From assembly GCA_964540445.1 (NCBI GenBank), contig CAZIMF010000030.1:1-9827 (forward strand): a stretch of 9,827 nucleotides of DNA, in the 5' to 3' direction. The stretch is from JALQXV01 sp964540445. Its GTDB lineage: Bacteria > Patescibacteriota > Saccharimonadia > Saccharimonadales > 2-12-FULL-41-12. The position numbers and the translations under genes are program-made. Under the pieces are notes generated by a model, which did not search any database, was not told where the DNA came from, and was given only the letters and a program-made list of their open reading frames with translations. Positions 1 to 5,521 of this stretch are shown here, piece by piece (positions within the stretch are counted from its first letter, which is position 1; each line of letters begins with the position of its first letter).

Positions 1-545
1 GCTTTATCTTCATGAGTTTCGTGTGAACTATCTGAATGTGCGGCAGCATCTTTATGTGCAAGGTCATTGGTAACTTTTGTTACTGAGTAGGGATGCTCAA
101 CATCTTTGCCTTCTTGTGGTTGTTGGTCCCATGATGTAATTTCGCCAGTTGATGAGGTTTCGTAGGCCTTCCAGTTTAATTCGGTCGCTCCTGCTGGAGT
201 CTTAGTCTGAAACAAAAATTCATCGCGTTGACCAACCGGTATTTGCCCACCGGTCCAGGTAATTTCGCTGACAAGCGCAGACTCGCCCTCACCAGTTTTT
301 GTAACGTTAATGGTCCAGCCTGGTTTTGCGTTTGGTGTAACACTTGTTAGACCTTCTGGTACAACAAGACGCAATCCCACAACTTGGGCTGTGTCACTTT
401 CGTTTGGTACAGAAACAGTAAACACTTGCCGAGCGGCCACGCCAACTTCGGCCGGCTTGACGGTAACATGAGCAAACACACTAGAGGGCAGGGCAACCAT
501 TACAAACGCTATAGCCAAGCTAACAATTGAGATTTTTTTAAACAT
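1..545 (-). CDS. YcnI-like (DUF1775) secreted copper-binding protein, 3' end outside window
   Basis: The reading frame is open from ATG at 545 to the left edge (181 complete codons, no stop), so the C-terminus is missing. Residues 1-25 form a signal peptide (KK, hydrophobic core, cleavage after VFA), and the mature protein would begin HVTVKPAEVG, the hallmark start of YcnI/DUF1775 proteins. Further family features are VPNE (46-49), PEG (63-65), KPGW (74-77) and W125/W139. In this family the N-terminal His of the mature chain, with Glu and Trp, binds Cu(II), and members sit beside copper genes; here H26 and E49 are candidates. The tail from about 164 is His-rich (H164, H170, H175, H178), after which a C-terminal TM anchor is usual but would lie outside. 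AAGGAA at 551-556 supports the start. A repeat matching the one beside marR lies just upstream. The family call is firm; the copper role is inferred. Confidence 0.88.
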   Translation of the reverse strand, partial: MFKKISIVSLAIAFVMVALPSSVFAHVTVKPAEVGVAARQVFTVSVPNESDTAQVVGLRLVVPEGLTSVTPNAKPGWTINVTKTGEGESALVSEITWTGGQIPVGQRDEFLFQTKTPAGATELNWKAYETSSTGEITSWDQQPQEGKDVEHPYSVTKVTNDLAHKDAAAHSDSSHETHEDK

Positions 546-575
546 TATGTTTCCTTGTAGTATATTACTCATTAA

Positions 576-593
576 TTTACTTTACATAGTATA
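576..593. promoter_or_regulatory. Putative MarR operator upstream of the YcnI-like gene
   Basis: TTTACTTTACATAGTATA matches the perfect inverted repeat beside marR (5479-5496) at 16 of 18 positions. It overlaps the candidate -10 of the YcnI-like gene, where bound repressor would block RNA polymerase. That this repeat is a MarR operator is inferred from its recurrence and position. Confidence 0.55.
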
Positions 594-614
594 GTACTTT
601 TATCTGGTTGTCCA
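588..614 (-). promoter_or_regulatory. Candidate promoter of the YcnI-like gene
   Basis: On the minus strand, TGGACA (609-614, 5/6 to the sigma70 -35) and TATACT (588-593, 5/6 to -10) are separated by 15 bp, a short spacer. The leader would be about 35 nt and contains a Shine-Dalgarno sequence. It suggests the gene can be transcribed separately from the upstream pair that ends at 632. Confidence 0.4.
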
Positions 615-631
615 CGGCTAACAATTGATAT

Positions 632-1153
632 CTACGCATTTCGCTTAATTACCAGATACCGCACAGCAAATAAACTACCGAATAACAATACAATACCTAT
701 TATAAGGATTGGGACTGTTTTTTTTGGTGATGGCCCGCTGACTGCTGCGTCAGTTAATCCCCTCTCGACACGAATGCTATAACTTAGCTCAAACGGCTCA
801 AATACGTTACCTGTTTTCGGGCTCCCGACTGCTTTTACACTATATACATCCTGAGCCGGAAAGGTAAAACTTCCGCCACTTGCTGTAGTGAATACTTGAT
901 CATATATTTTGCTATTAGCTCTCTCGATTATTAAATGGCAATTGCAATTTTCAAGTTTGAAACGGTTTGCTTTATCTTTAAATTCAAAAAATATGCCGCT
1001 TGGTTCGCCGGCAATAGGACTATCGTCAGGATCGATATGTAGCACTGCCCCAAGTGAACCCTGGGTTTCTAAAACATGCGCCGATACAGCAATTGGTAAA
1101 AAAAATAAACCAAGAATTATGGCTATTAATAGACCCATGCACTGCTTTCTCAT
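632..1153 (-). CDS. Secreted, C-terminally anchored protein of CopC/YtkA-like appearance
   Basis: 173 aa. Residues 1-25 are a signal peptide (cleavage after VSA), so the mature chain starts HVLETQG with His first, as in CopC and YcnI proteins. Residues 26-135 look like a beta-rich Ig-type domain (DPDDSPIAGEPS at 41-52, then FEFKD); C70, C72 and H73 form a CNCH cluster that could bind metal or form a disulfide. A Gly/Ser/Pro linker leads to a single TM helix at about 147-168 and a short basic tail. The ATG overlaps the upstream reductase stop (ATGA at 1150-1153), so the two are translationally coupled and probably work together. I cannot assign a family by eye: CopC-like and YtkA-like are guesses from fold pattern and context. 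A role in extracytoplasmic copper handling or delivery to the reductase is inferred. Confidence 0.8.
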   Translation of the reverse strand: MRKQCMGLLIAIILGLFFLPIAVSAHVLETQGSLGAVLHIDPDDSPIAGEPSGIFFEFKDKANRFKLENCNCHLIIERANSKIYDQVFTTASGGSFTFPAQDVYSVKAVGSPKTGNVFEPFELSYSIRVERGLTDAAVSGPSPKKTVPILIIGIVLLFGSLFAVRYLVIKRNA

Positions 1154-2307
1154 AGGGTGATTTCCAAATTAAATGGTAAGGTAACAGCTCCTGCGGCCTG
1201 ATCGAATCGTAAATACAAGGTGTAAATCCCTGGCTCAGGAGGTTTTACGTCGCCAATTGGCAAACATTCAATAACCGGCCCGCTGACTTTGATAAGCCCC
1301 TGGTAGTATTCGTAACTCTCCTGGTTAACCAAGAAACACTCTGGACTTTTAGTTGTCGTAAAAGCTGGCGTATCCATAAAGTTAATTACTTCGCCACCAG
1401 CTATTAATGTATCAAATGATATTTGTTGTTTGTCGATGGTAATTGTTCTGCCTTCAATGGTTGCAGTATTTTTAAAGGCTGCATAGGGCTCTGCGGCAGT
1501 TGCGTGGCCACCGGTGCCGTGCCCGCCATGTGCTCGAACGTTAGCTGGTTCTACCCTATTATTTTTACCAATGCTAAAACCCGCAGCTAAGACAACAAAA
1601 CTTAAAACAACCATACTCGCAACCCCGTAGTTTTGTAGCCGGGGGAACCGTTTTCTAAACCATCGATCGGAACGAATTGCCTCGAGACCCAACAAAAACA
1701 AAACCGCCCCAAGCGTAATTTGAGCAATTAAACTCGAGCCGTAGGCAAAATGAGTTCCAAGCATAACTATATGGATCATCAGTGCTACGCTTGCGACATA
1801 AATCAGCCGATGCAATTTTTTCCAGCGCGGGAAACCCATCTTTTCAATGACTATATCAAATGAAGTCACTGCCATCGCCATCAAAATAATTAGGGCTATG
1901 AGCCCTAAAATTAATGCTAGATTATAGCGCGAAGTTAAGAATCCTATGCCGTTAATACCGCCAAGTTGTCCGATAAACGCCAACGATGCGTGCAGTAATG
2001 AGAAGAAAAAAGCACTAACGCCGATTGCCCGGCGCACATGCAAGTATTCACTTTTGCCTTTCATGTTTGGGAACAGTTTAGTTAACGGTGTTGCTAGCAA
2101 GGCAGCATATAAAAATATGATGCCGATTAGGCCATAGGTTTGCTCGGTACGAATAATCCGCAAATCTCCGCTTGGCACCAAGCTCCAAACCGATACAGCC
2201 GTTGTAATTGCTATCAAAACTGAAGTTACCAATAACCAAAAACGATTATTAGTCCATAGGCTGTACGGTTGATTTGTTGCCATTTTCATAGATTTTTTGT
2301 TGCTCAT
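1150..2307 (-). CDS. MsrQ/ferric-reductase-like haem membrane protein with extra periplasmic domain
   Basis: 385 aa. About seven TM helices (22-42, 57-75, 93-113, 129-149, 167-186, 192-211, 227-246). The core reads LHVRRAIGVSAFFFSLLHA and RWKKLHRLIYVASVALMIH, the ferric-reductase-like TM signature of MsrQ/YedZ. H106, H166 and H179 show the 60- and 13-residue spacing of the MsrQ haem histidines as I recall them, so b-type haem binding is likely. MsrQ is only about 210 aa; here a seventh TM is followed by a His-rich linker (HGGHGTGGH, 260-268) and a beta-rich domain of about 110 residues with C324 and C348, predicted outside. No MsrP partner is present, so methionine-sulfoxide repair is not supported; a cupredoxin, a metal ion or oxygen are alternative acceptors. 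It heads a two-gene operon and is divergent from the cupredoxin. There is no Shine-Dalgarno, and a -10 lies just upstream, so a near-leaderless mRNA is probable. Confidence 0.87.
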   Translation of the reverse strand: MSNKKSMKMATNQPYSLWTNNRFWLLVTSVLIAITTAVSVWSLVPSGDLRIIRTEQTYGLIGIIFLYAALLATPLTKLFPNMKGKSEYLHVRRAIGVSAFFFSLLHASLAFIGQLGGINGIGFLTSRYNLALILGLIALIILMAMAVTSFDIVIEKMGFPRWKKLHRLIYVASVALMIHIVMLGTHFAYGSSLIAQITLGAVLFLLGLEAIRSDRWFRKRFPRLQNYGVASMVVLSFVVLAAGFSIGKNNRVEPANVRAHGGHGTGGHATAAEPYAAFKNTATIEGRTITIDKQQISFDTLIAGGEVINFMDTPAFTTTKSPECFLVNQESYEYYQGLIKVSGPVIECLPIGDVKPPEPGIYTLYLRFDQAAGAVTLPFNLEITL

Positions 2308-2315
2308 TACAGATA

Positions 2316-2324
2316 AGTATACCA
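2316..2324 (-). promoter_or_regulatory. Extended -10 promoter of the haem reductase gene
   Basis: TGGTATACT on the minus strand is an extended -10 (TGn plus 5/6 of TATAAT), ending 8 nt before the ATG. Transcription would start within a few bases of the start codon. No convincing -35 is visible, which is normal for extended -10 promoters. Confidence 0.55.
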
Positions 2325-2333
2325 GTTACAATA

Positions 2334-2351
2334 TAAACTTTACTAACTAAA
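2334..2351. promoter_or_regulatory. Putative shared MarR operator between reductase and cupredoxin genes
   Basis: TAAACTTTACTAACTAAA matches the marR-proximal repeat at 14 of 18 positions, including the core ACTTTAC. It lies upstream of both divergent -10 boxes, over their -35 regions, so one bound regulator could control both directions. It is the weakest of the three sites. A further partial match lies at 2371-2384 (10 of 14 core positions). Confidence 0.42.
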
Positions 2352-2367
2352 CTAAATAATAAATTTA

Positions 2368-2376
2368 TGGTACTAT
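2368..2376 (+). promoter_or_regulatory. Candidate extended -10 of the cupredoxin operon
   Basis: TGGTACTAT resembles the extended -10 boxes TGGTATACT and TGGTATAAT at two other genes here, though its hexamer is only 4/6 to TATAAT. The resulting leader would be about 48 nt and carries a strong Shine-Dalgarno. AT-rich alternatives such as TTATAT at 2389-2394 cannot be excluded. Confidence 0.3.
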
Positions 2377-2430
2377 TAAAATACTAATTATATGTAGGTT
2401 GATTACTTAATAACTTTGAGGAGGTTATGG

Positions 2431-2889
2431 ATGAATAAAAATATAGTCGGTGGTGTTATTGCAGTCGTTGCAGTTCTGGGTATCGTTGGGGTCGTAATGG
2501 CAAATAAAGCAAAAGATACTACCCCCTCTTCAGGTACTTCAACGGTAAGCACTCAAGATGATATGAGCAGCATGGATATGGCAAACGCCAACAAGTCGCA
2601 GGCCACTGGTAATCAAACTGATCTTACCAGCAAAACCGAAGTCTCCATGGACATTAGCAATTTTGCCTTTGCGCAAAAGAGTATAAAAATCAAAAAAGGC
2701 ACAAAAATCACCTGGACTAACCAAGATGAAGCACACCACAATGTAGTTGCTTCTGAAGATGGCGGTCCAAAGGGGCAACTCTTGGCCAAGGGTGAAAGCT
2801 ACAGTTTTACATTTGATACCGTAGGAACATTTAACTATCACTGCGAACCTCATCCATACATGAAGGCTGTCGTTAATGTCATCGAGTAA
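2431..2889 (+). CDS. Amicyanin/plastocyanin-type blue copper cupredoxin, membrane-anchored
   Basis: 152 aa from ATG 2431, chosen because GAGGAGG (2418-2424) lies 6 nt upstream; a TTG at 2416 would place this Shine-Dalgarno inside the gene. Residues 6-23 are a hydrophobic anchor or uncleaved signal (no lipobox Cys). A Ser/Thr/Met-rich linker follows (DDMSSMDM, 43-50). The cupredoxin domain spans about 70-152. The type 1 copper site is complete: H103 in EAHHNVV, then C138-x2-H141-x2-M144 in YHCEPHPYM. The tight CxxHxxM spacing matches amicyanin and related proteins. These proteins shuttle single electrons via Cu(I)/Cu(II) outside the cytoplasmic membrane. The next gene begins inside this one (14-bp overlap). 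Divergence from the haem reductase makes it the best candidate acceptor or donor for that protein (inference). Confidence 0.93.
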   Translation: MNKNIVGGVIAVVAVLGIVGVVMANKAKDTTPSSGTSTVSTQDDMSSMDMANANKSQATGNQTDLTSKTEVSMDISNFAFAQKSIKIKKGTKITWTNQDEAHHNVVASEDGGPKGQLLAKGESYSFTFDTVGTFNYHCEPHPYMKAVVNVIE

Positions 2890-3403
2890 AAAGACAAACG
2901 CGGGTAAGTCACATACGCCGGCGAAATCTGAGCAGCCTAAAAAGACTTTGAAACCGCCTATTACGTTAGCTACTGCCGGATTATTTTTGCTGTTGATAGG
3001 TCTTAGTGCAGGCATATCCTTTGCTGTTGCTCAAAAATTTGGTGGACACGACACCAAGAGCACGGCAAAAGCCGAGACACCCATTCACTACGTAGACTTA
3101 ACGGCAACCAACACAGATCCGATTGATTTGCTCATAAAAAAAGATGAGTACGTGCAATTTAACAGTAAAGACGGCAATAAACATCAGATTGTACAGACAG
3201 GACTTACGCATACCGCCGAGCACAGCTCGGCATCAAATTCCCTGGCTGACTCTGGCGTATTTAAAAATGATGAGGGTTATTTATTGCAGTTTAAAGATAT
3301 AGGAAAATTTGAATTTCAAGACAAACCTAATAGCACCTATACAATTACGGTTATTGTCTACGATCCGACTAAAAGCGTTGATGATGTAAAGCTTAAGCCA
3401 TAA
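2876..3403 (+). CDS. Membrane-anchored cupredoxin-like protein lacking the copper ligands
   Basis: 175 aa. The N-terminus is cytosolic and Lys-rich (1-26), one TM helix spans about 29-52, and an extracytoplasmic beta domain spans about 68-163. The ending aligns with the preceding cupredoxin: GKFEFQDKPNSTYTITVIV (143-161) against its GTFNYHCEPHPYM motif. The ligands C, H and M are replaced by D149, N152 and Y155, while the first ligand position still has His (KHQIV, H103). A normal type 1 copper site is therefore impossible; a structural, partner-binding or different metal role remains possible. The start codon lies within the cupredoxin gene (14-bp overlap), with AAGG at 2863-2866 upstream, so expression is coupled and the two proteins may pair. 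The family assignment rests on this visual alignment and the context. Confidence 0.8.
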   Translation: MSSSKKTNAGKSHTPAKSEQPKKTLKPPITLATAGLFLLLIGLSAGISFAVAQKFGGHDTKSTAKAETPIHYVDLTATNTDPIDLLIKKDEYVQFNSKDGNKHQIVQTGLTHTAEHSSASNSLADSGVFKNDEGYLLQFKDIGKFEFQDKPNSTYTITVIVYDPTKSVDDVKLKP

Positions 3404-3413
3404 TTCGCTTAAG
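3392..3413. terminator. Weak hairpin across two convergent stop codons
   Basis: CTTAAGC (3392-3398) pairs with GCTTAAG (3407-3413) around an 8-nt loop. It covers the stops of the cupredoxin-like gene and the convergent membrane-protein gene, only 5 bp apart. There is no T-tract and the stem is short, so it may terminate poorly or be incidental. Confidence 0.25.
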
Positions 3414-3933
3414 TTCGGAAAATCCATAAATTAAGCATTGACCAGCCACTGATAATTGCAGCTACCAAGTATTGTGCAGTCGTAAACGAATCAATATAAA
3501 AACAAGCAAACCCAGCTACAACGTTTAACAACGCTGCCACTAAATACCAAGTTGAAGGAGCATCAACCAAACCATTTAATACATAACCGGTGGCCATAAC
3601 AAATAGCCAAAACGCACCTAAATAAGCAATCAGCTGCGCCCAGGCATCGATATAAAAAACTGCTGCCGAAACTGACATACCAATAGTAATTGGTATGAGC
3701 CAGGCCAAAAATATAGCACGCATCGACTTAACTTTTAATGGCATGACCTTGAACATATAGCCGAGGCCAATCACCGAAATTCCAAACCATAAAACGTTAA
3801 TTTCGTGCTTTTGGTAATAATGGGTAACCACAAAACCCGTTGATGCCAAAAAGGCCCATAATAGGTACACGCGGGCCCGTGTATCATTCAATAAAAACTT
3901 TATATCCAAGGTATTATTCGCCATACGATGCAT
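3409..3933 (-). CDS. Six-TM integral membrane protein, unknown function
   Basis: 174 aa from the first ATG; the second ATG (3924, starting MANNTLD) is an equally good start, and neither has a Shine-Dalgarno. A TATGAT box at 3937-3942 (minus strand) sits directly upstream, so a leaderless transcript is possible. Hydrophobic helices lie at about 22-38, 46-64, 71-93, 98-122, 128-147 and 152-172, leaving almost no soluble domain. Scattered H38, H43, Y39/Y40 and several Trp residues are visible, but no family motif is recognised. It is divergent from the flavoprotein gene across 44 bp and convergent with the cupredoxin operon. A haem- or quinone-linked or transport role would be speculation; only its membrane location is supported. 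Confidence 0.75.
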   Translation of the reverse strand: MHRMANNTLDIKFLLNDTRARVYLLWAFLASTGFVVTHYYQKHEINVLWFGISVIGLGYMFKVMPLKVKSMRAIFLAWLIPITIGMSVSAAVFYIDAWAQLIAYLGAFWLFVMATGYVLNGLVDAPSTWYLVAALLNVVAGFACFYIDSFTTAQYLVAAIISGWSMLNLWIFRT

Positions 3934-3977
3934 AGTATCATAGATAAGAAGTTATAACGTTCTGATAGGAGCCACCG

Positions 3978-4682
3978 ATGCGAGTAGCGCTTGACCACAT
4001 TGAAGACATAGCCGAAAATATTAAAACGTTTTGGTTTAAACCCGAAAAGCCGTTTAGGCACACTGCTGGCCAGTTTATAGAATTACGAATTCCACACGAT
4101 AATAAAGACAAGCGCGGCGATAAACGTTGGTTTACTCTCTCTTCATCCCCTACCGAAGATTTAGTGTCAATTACCACCAAACTTACACCCAAAGATGGTA
4201 GTACGTTCAAACAGGCTCTGCTTGCCTTACAGCCAGGCAATGAGCTTACCATGTCGGAGCCCATGGGTGATTTTGTGCTGCCCAAAGATCCATCAATTGA
4301 ATTGGTTTTTGTAGCCGGCGGCATTGGCGTAACACCTATGCGTAGCATGATTAAATTCCTCCACGATAGTGGTGAAAAGCGTACAATTACCCTCATTTAT
4401 GCCCTCCGTGTAGAAAGCGAAATGGCTTTCAAAGACTTATTCAAAGCAGCCGACATAACATTTATACCGGTTATCGGCGAACCGAGTCCTGCTTGGAAAG
4501 GCGAAACTGGCCGTATCGATGCATCCCGCATTGTTTCTCTGGCCTCCGGACATGAGAACAAATACATATACCTTTCTGGGCCAGAGCCTATGACCGAGAG
4601 TCTGTACAAAGAGCTTAAACAGCTCGGTGTTAACAAAAAACAGCTTGTCACCGACTACTTCCCCGGCTACGCCGCCATCTAG
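3978..4682 (+). CDS. Ferredoxin-NADP reductase-type flavoprotein, minimal two-domain form
   Basis: 234 aa; AGGAG at 3967-3971 lies 6 nt before the ATG. The flavin domain (1-100) contains GQFIEL (31-36) and RWFTLSSSP (50-58), the FNR flavin-binding R-x-[FY]-[ST]-x-S pattern. The NAD(P)H domain (about 105-234) has VAGGIGVTPM (112-121) and SGPEPM (200-205), the usual CGPxxM with Ser for Cys, and it ends TDYFPGY. There is no fused 2Fe-2S domain, so hydride from NAD(P)H passes to FAD or FMN and then to an external acceptor. FNR-fold flavin reductases are known to feed MsrQ in E. coli, so the haem membrane protein at 1150-2307 is an attractive partner, giving a split version of the NADPH oxidase/ferric reductase arrangement. 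The enzyme class is firm; the partner is inferred. A terminator follows closely. Confidence 0.92.
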   Translation: MRVALDHIEDIAENIKTFWFKPEKPFRHTAGQFIELRIPHDNKDKRGDKRWFTLSSSPTEDLVSITTKLTPKDGSTFKQALLALQPGNELTMSEPMGDFVLPKDPSIELVFVAGGIGVTPMRSMIKFLHDSGEKRTITLIYALRVESEMAFKDLFKAADITFIPVIGEPSPAWKGETGRIDASRIVSLASGHENKYIYLSGPEPMTESLYKELKQLGVNKKQLVTDYFPGYAAI

Positions 4683-4688
4683 CAAATC

Positions 4689-4720
4689 TAAAAGAGCACC
4701 CGCTATTGGATGCTCTTTTA
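4689..4720. terminator. Bidirectional rho-independent terminator
   Basis: A perfect 10-bp stem, TAAAAGAGCA (4689-4698) and TGCTCTTTTA (4711-4720), encloses a 12-nt loop. The stem itself supplies a T-run on either strand. It lies 6 bp after the flavoprotein stop and 21 bp after the stop of the convergent helical-protein gene, so it can serve both. Confidence 0.85.
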
Positions 4721-4741
4721 CGCTGTTGATTAAGCGTTGTA

Positions 4742-5443
4742 CTAAAATTTATCGGGGCTTTGCTTAACGATTGCACCTGCAAGCGTGTCAGCAATTTTGG
4801 TTGTGATTTGAGTTCGGGCACGAGCTTGCGCATCGTATGAACCTGCAAAATCTTTGGCACCGTACTTATCGACTGCTTCTTTAAGAAGGCCAACATGCTC
4901 CGTCACCAGTTGTGCAACGGCATCTTTTGGAAGATTAGGATTTGCTCCGCTTAGGAATGTAGAGATTGCCTCTACGTAACCGTTTAGGTTTTGAACAGCT
5001 TTATCCATACCCGCCTTATCGCCAGCCTTGGCTGCAACAGTGTAGTCTACGAAGAAACCAATATGGCTAGCCCAAATTTCTTTAAACTGGGCACCGGCTT
5101 GTTCACCGTAAACACTAGCAATTGCTGCAGAAAGTTCGTCAGTGTTCTTCCCAAGAGCACCGGCAGCAGCCTGGAATGAGGCATCACCGTCAAAACCAGC
5201 CCGCGTTGCTGCAGCAGCCAGATCAACATGTGAGGCTTCGAGGTTATTTAATGCAACTCGAAGACCAGCAGACTTAGTTGCTGGGTCTGGAGTCATTGAC
5301 TGAGCAGTTTGTGTGCTTGTTGCGCTGTCATCTTTATTGTTACTAATTAGGTATCCGGCCACTCCACCGATAGCTGCACCAGCAACAAGTGTTGCGACAA
5401 TCATTATCATCTTATTACTACTCGTACTAGTTGTTGGTTCCAT
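4742..5443 (-). CDS. Membrane-anchored helical protein with three His-containing repeats
   Basis: 233 aa from ATG 5443, preceded by AAGGGG at 5449-5454; an ATG 12 codons further upstream would lie between this Shine-Dalgarno and the operator and is rejected. One TM helix (about 12-34) anchors it. After an Asp/Ser/Thr linker, residues 60-228 are Ala-rich helices. Three units align by eye, starting SHVDLAAAAT (71), SHIGFFVDYT (126) and EHVGLLKEAV (182); they are spaced about 55 residues apart with H72, H127 and H183 at the same position. W124 and NPNLP (168-172) are further conserved-looking features. I recall similar domains in Bacillus and actinobacterial proteins annotated loosely as copper amine oxidase-related, but no oxidase motif is present. 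The equivalent histidines suggest metal or haem binding. Divergence from marR with a shared perfect operator ties it to the copper/redox set. Confidence 0.82.
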   Translation of the reverse strand: MEPTTSTSSNKMIMIVATLVAGAAIGGVAGYLISNNKDDSATSTQTAQSMTPDPATKSAGLRVALNNLEASHVDLAAAATRAGFDGDASFQAAAGALGKNTDELSAAIASVYGEQAGAQFKEIWASHIGFFVDYTVAAKAGDKAGMDKAVQNLNGYVEAISTFLSGANPNLPKDAVAQLVTEHVGLLKEAVDKYGAKDFAGSYDAQARARTQITTKIADTLAGAIVKQSPDKF

Positions 5444-5478
5444 ATATTCCCCTTTGCTAGAATTAATGGTTAATATCA

Positions 5479-5496
5479 TTTACTTTACAAAGTAAA
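5479..5496. promoter_or_regulatory. Perfect inverted repeat, probable MarR operator
   Basis: TTTACTTTACAAAGTAAA is a perfect 8-bp inverted repeat with a 2-bp spacer, the right size for a dimeric winged-helix MarR protein. It lies between the divergent helical-protein and marR genes and covers the candidate marR -35. Two close relatives occur at 576-593 and 2334-2351. Autoregulation through such a site is typical of the family. Confidence 0.75.
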
Positions 5497-5510
5497 CTTA
5501 ATCATATAGT
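5484..5510 (+). promoter_or_regulatory. Candidate marR promoter inside the operator
   Basis: TTTACA (5484-5489, 5/6) and TATAGT (5505-5510, 5/6) are spaced by 15 bp, the same short spacing as at the YcnI-like gene. Transcription would start about 4 nt before the marR ATG, which has no Shine-Dalgarno, giving a near-leaderless message. Confidence 0.45.
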
Positions 5511-5521
5511 ATTATTGTTAT

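Noticed and set aside
1150..1153. UGA recoding, as in Gracilibacteria/SR1
   Set aside because: TGA ends the reductase gene in a coupled ATGA overlap, and no gene here needs UGA read as an amino acid, so the standard code fits.
1150..2307. MsrPQ methionine-sulfoxide reductase system
   Set aside because: Only the MsrQ-like part is present; no molybdopterin MsrP subunit is encoded in the window.
2539..3015. 158-codon open frame on the minus strand opposite the cupredoxin genes
   Set aside because: It lies antisense to two proteins with clear motifs, Shine-Dalgarno and coupled translation, and its own translation shows no domain.
3951..3958. GTTATAAC palindrome between the six-TM and flavoprotein genes as an operator
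   Set aside because: It is short, unlike the other repeats, and contains a plausible -10 (TATAAC), so chance or promoter sequence explains it.
3938..4396. 152-codon minus-strand open frame opposite the flavoprotein gene
   Set aside because: It is a shadow of a well-supported FNR-type gene with a good Shine-Dalgarno.
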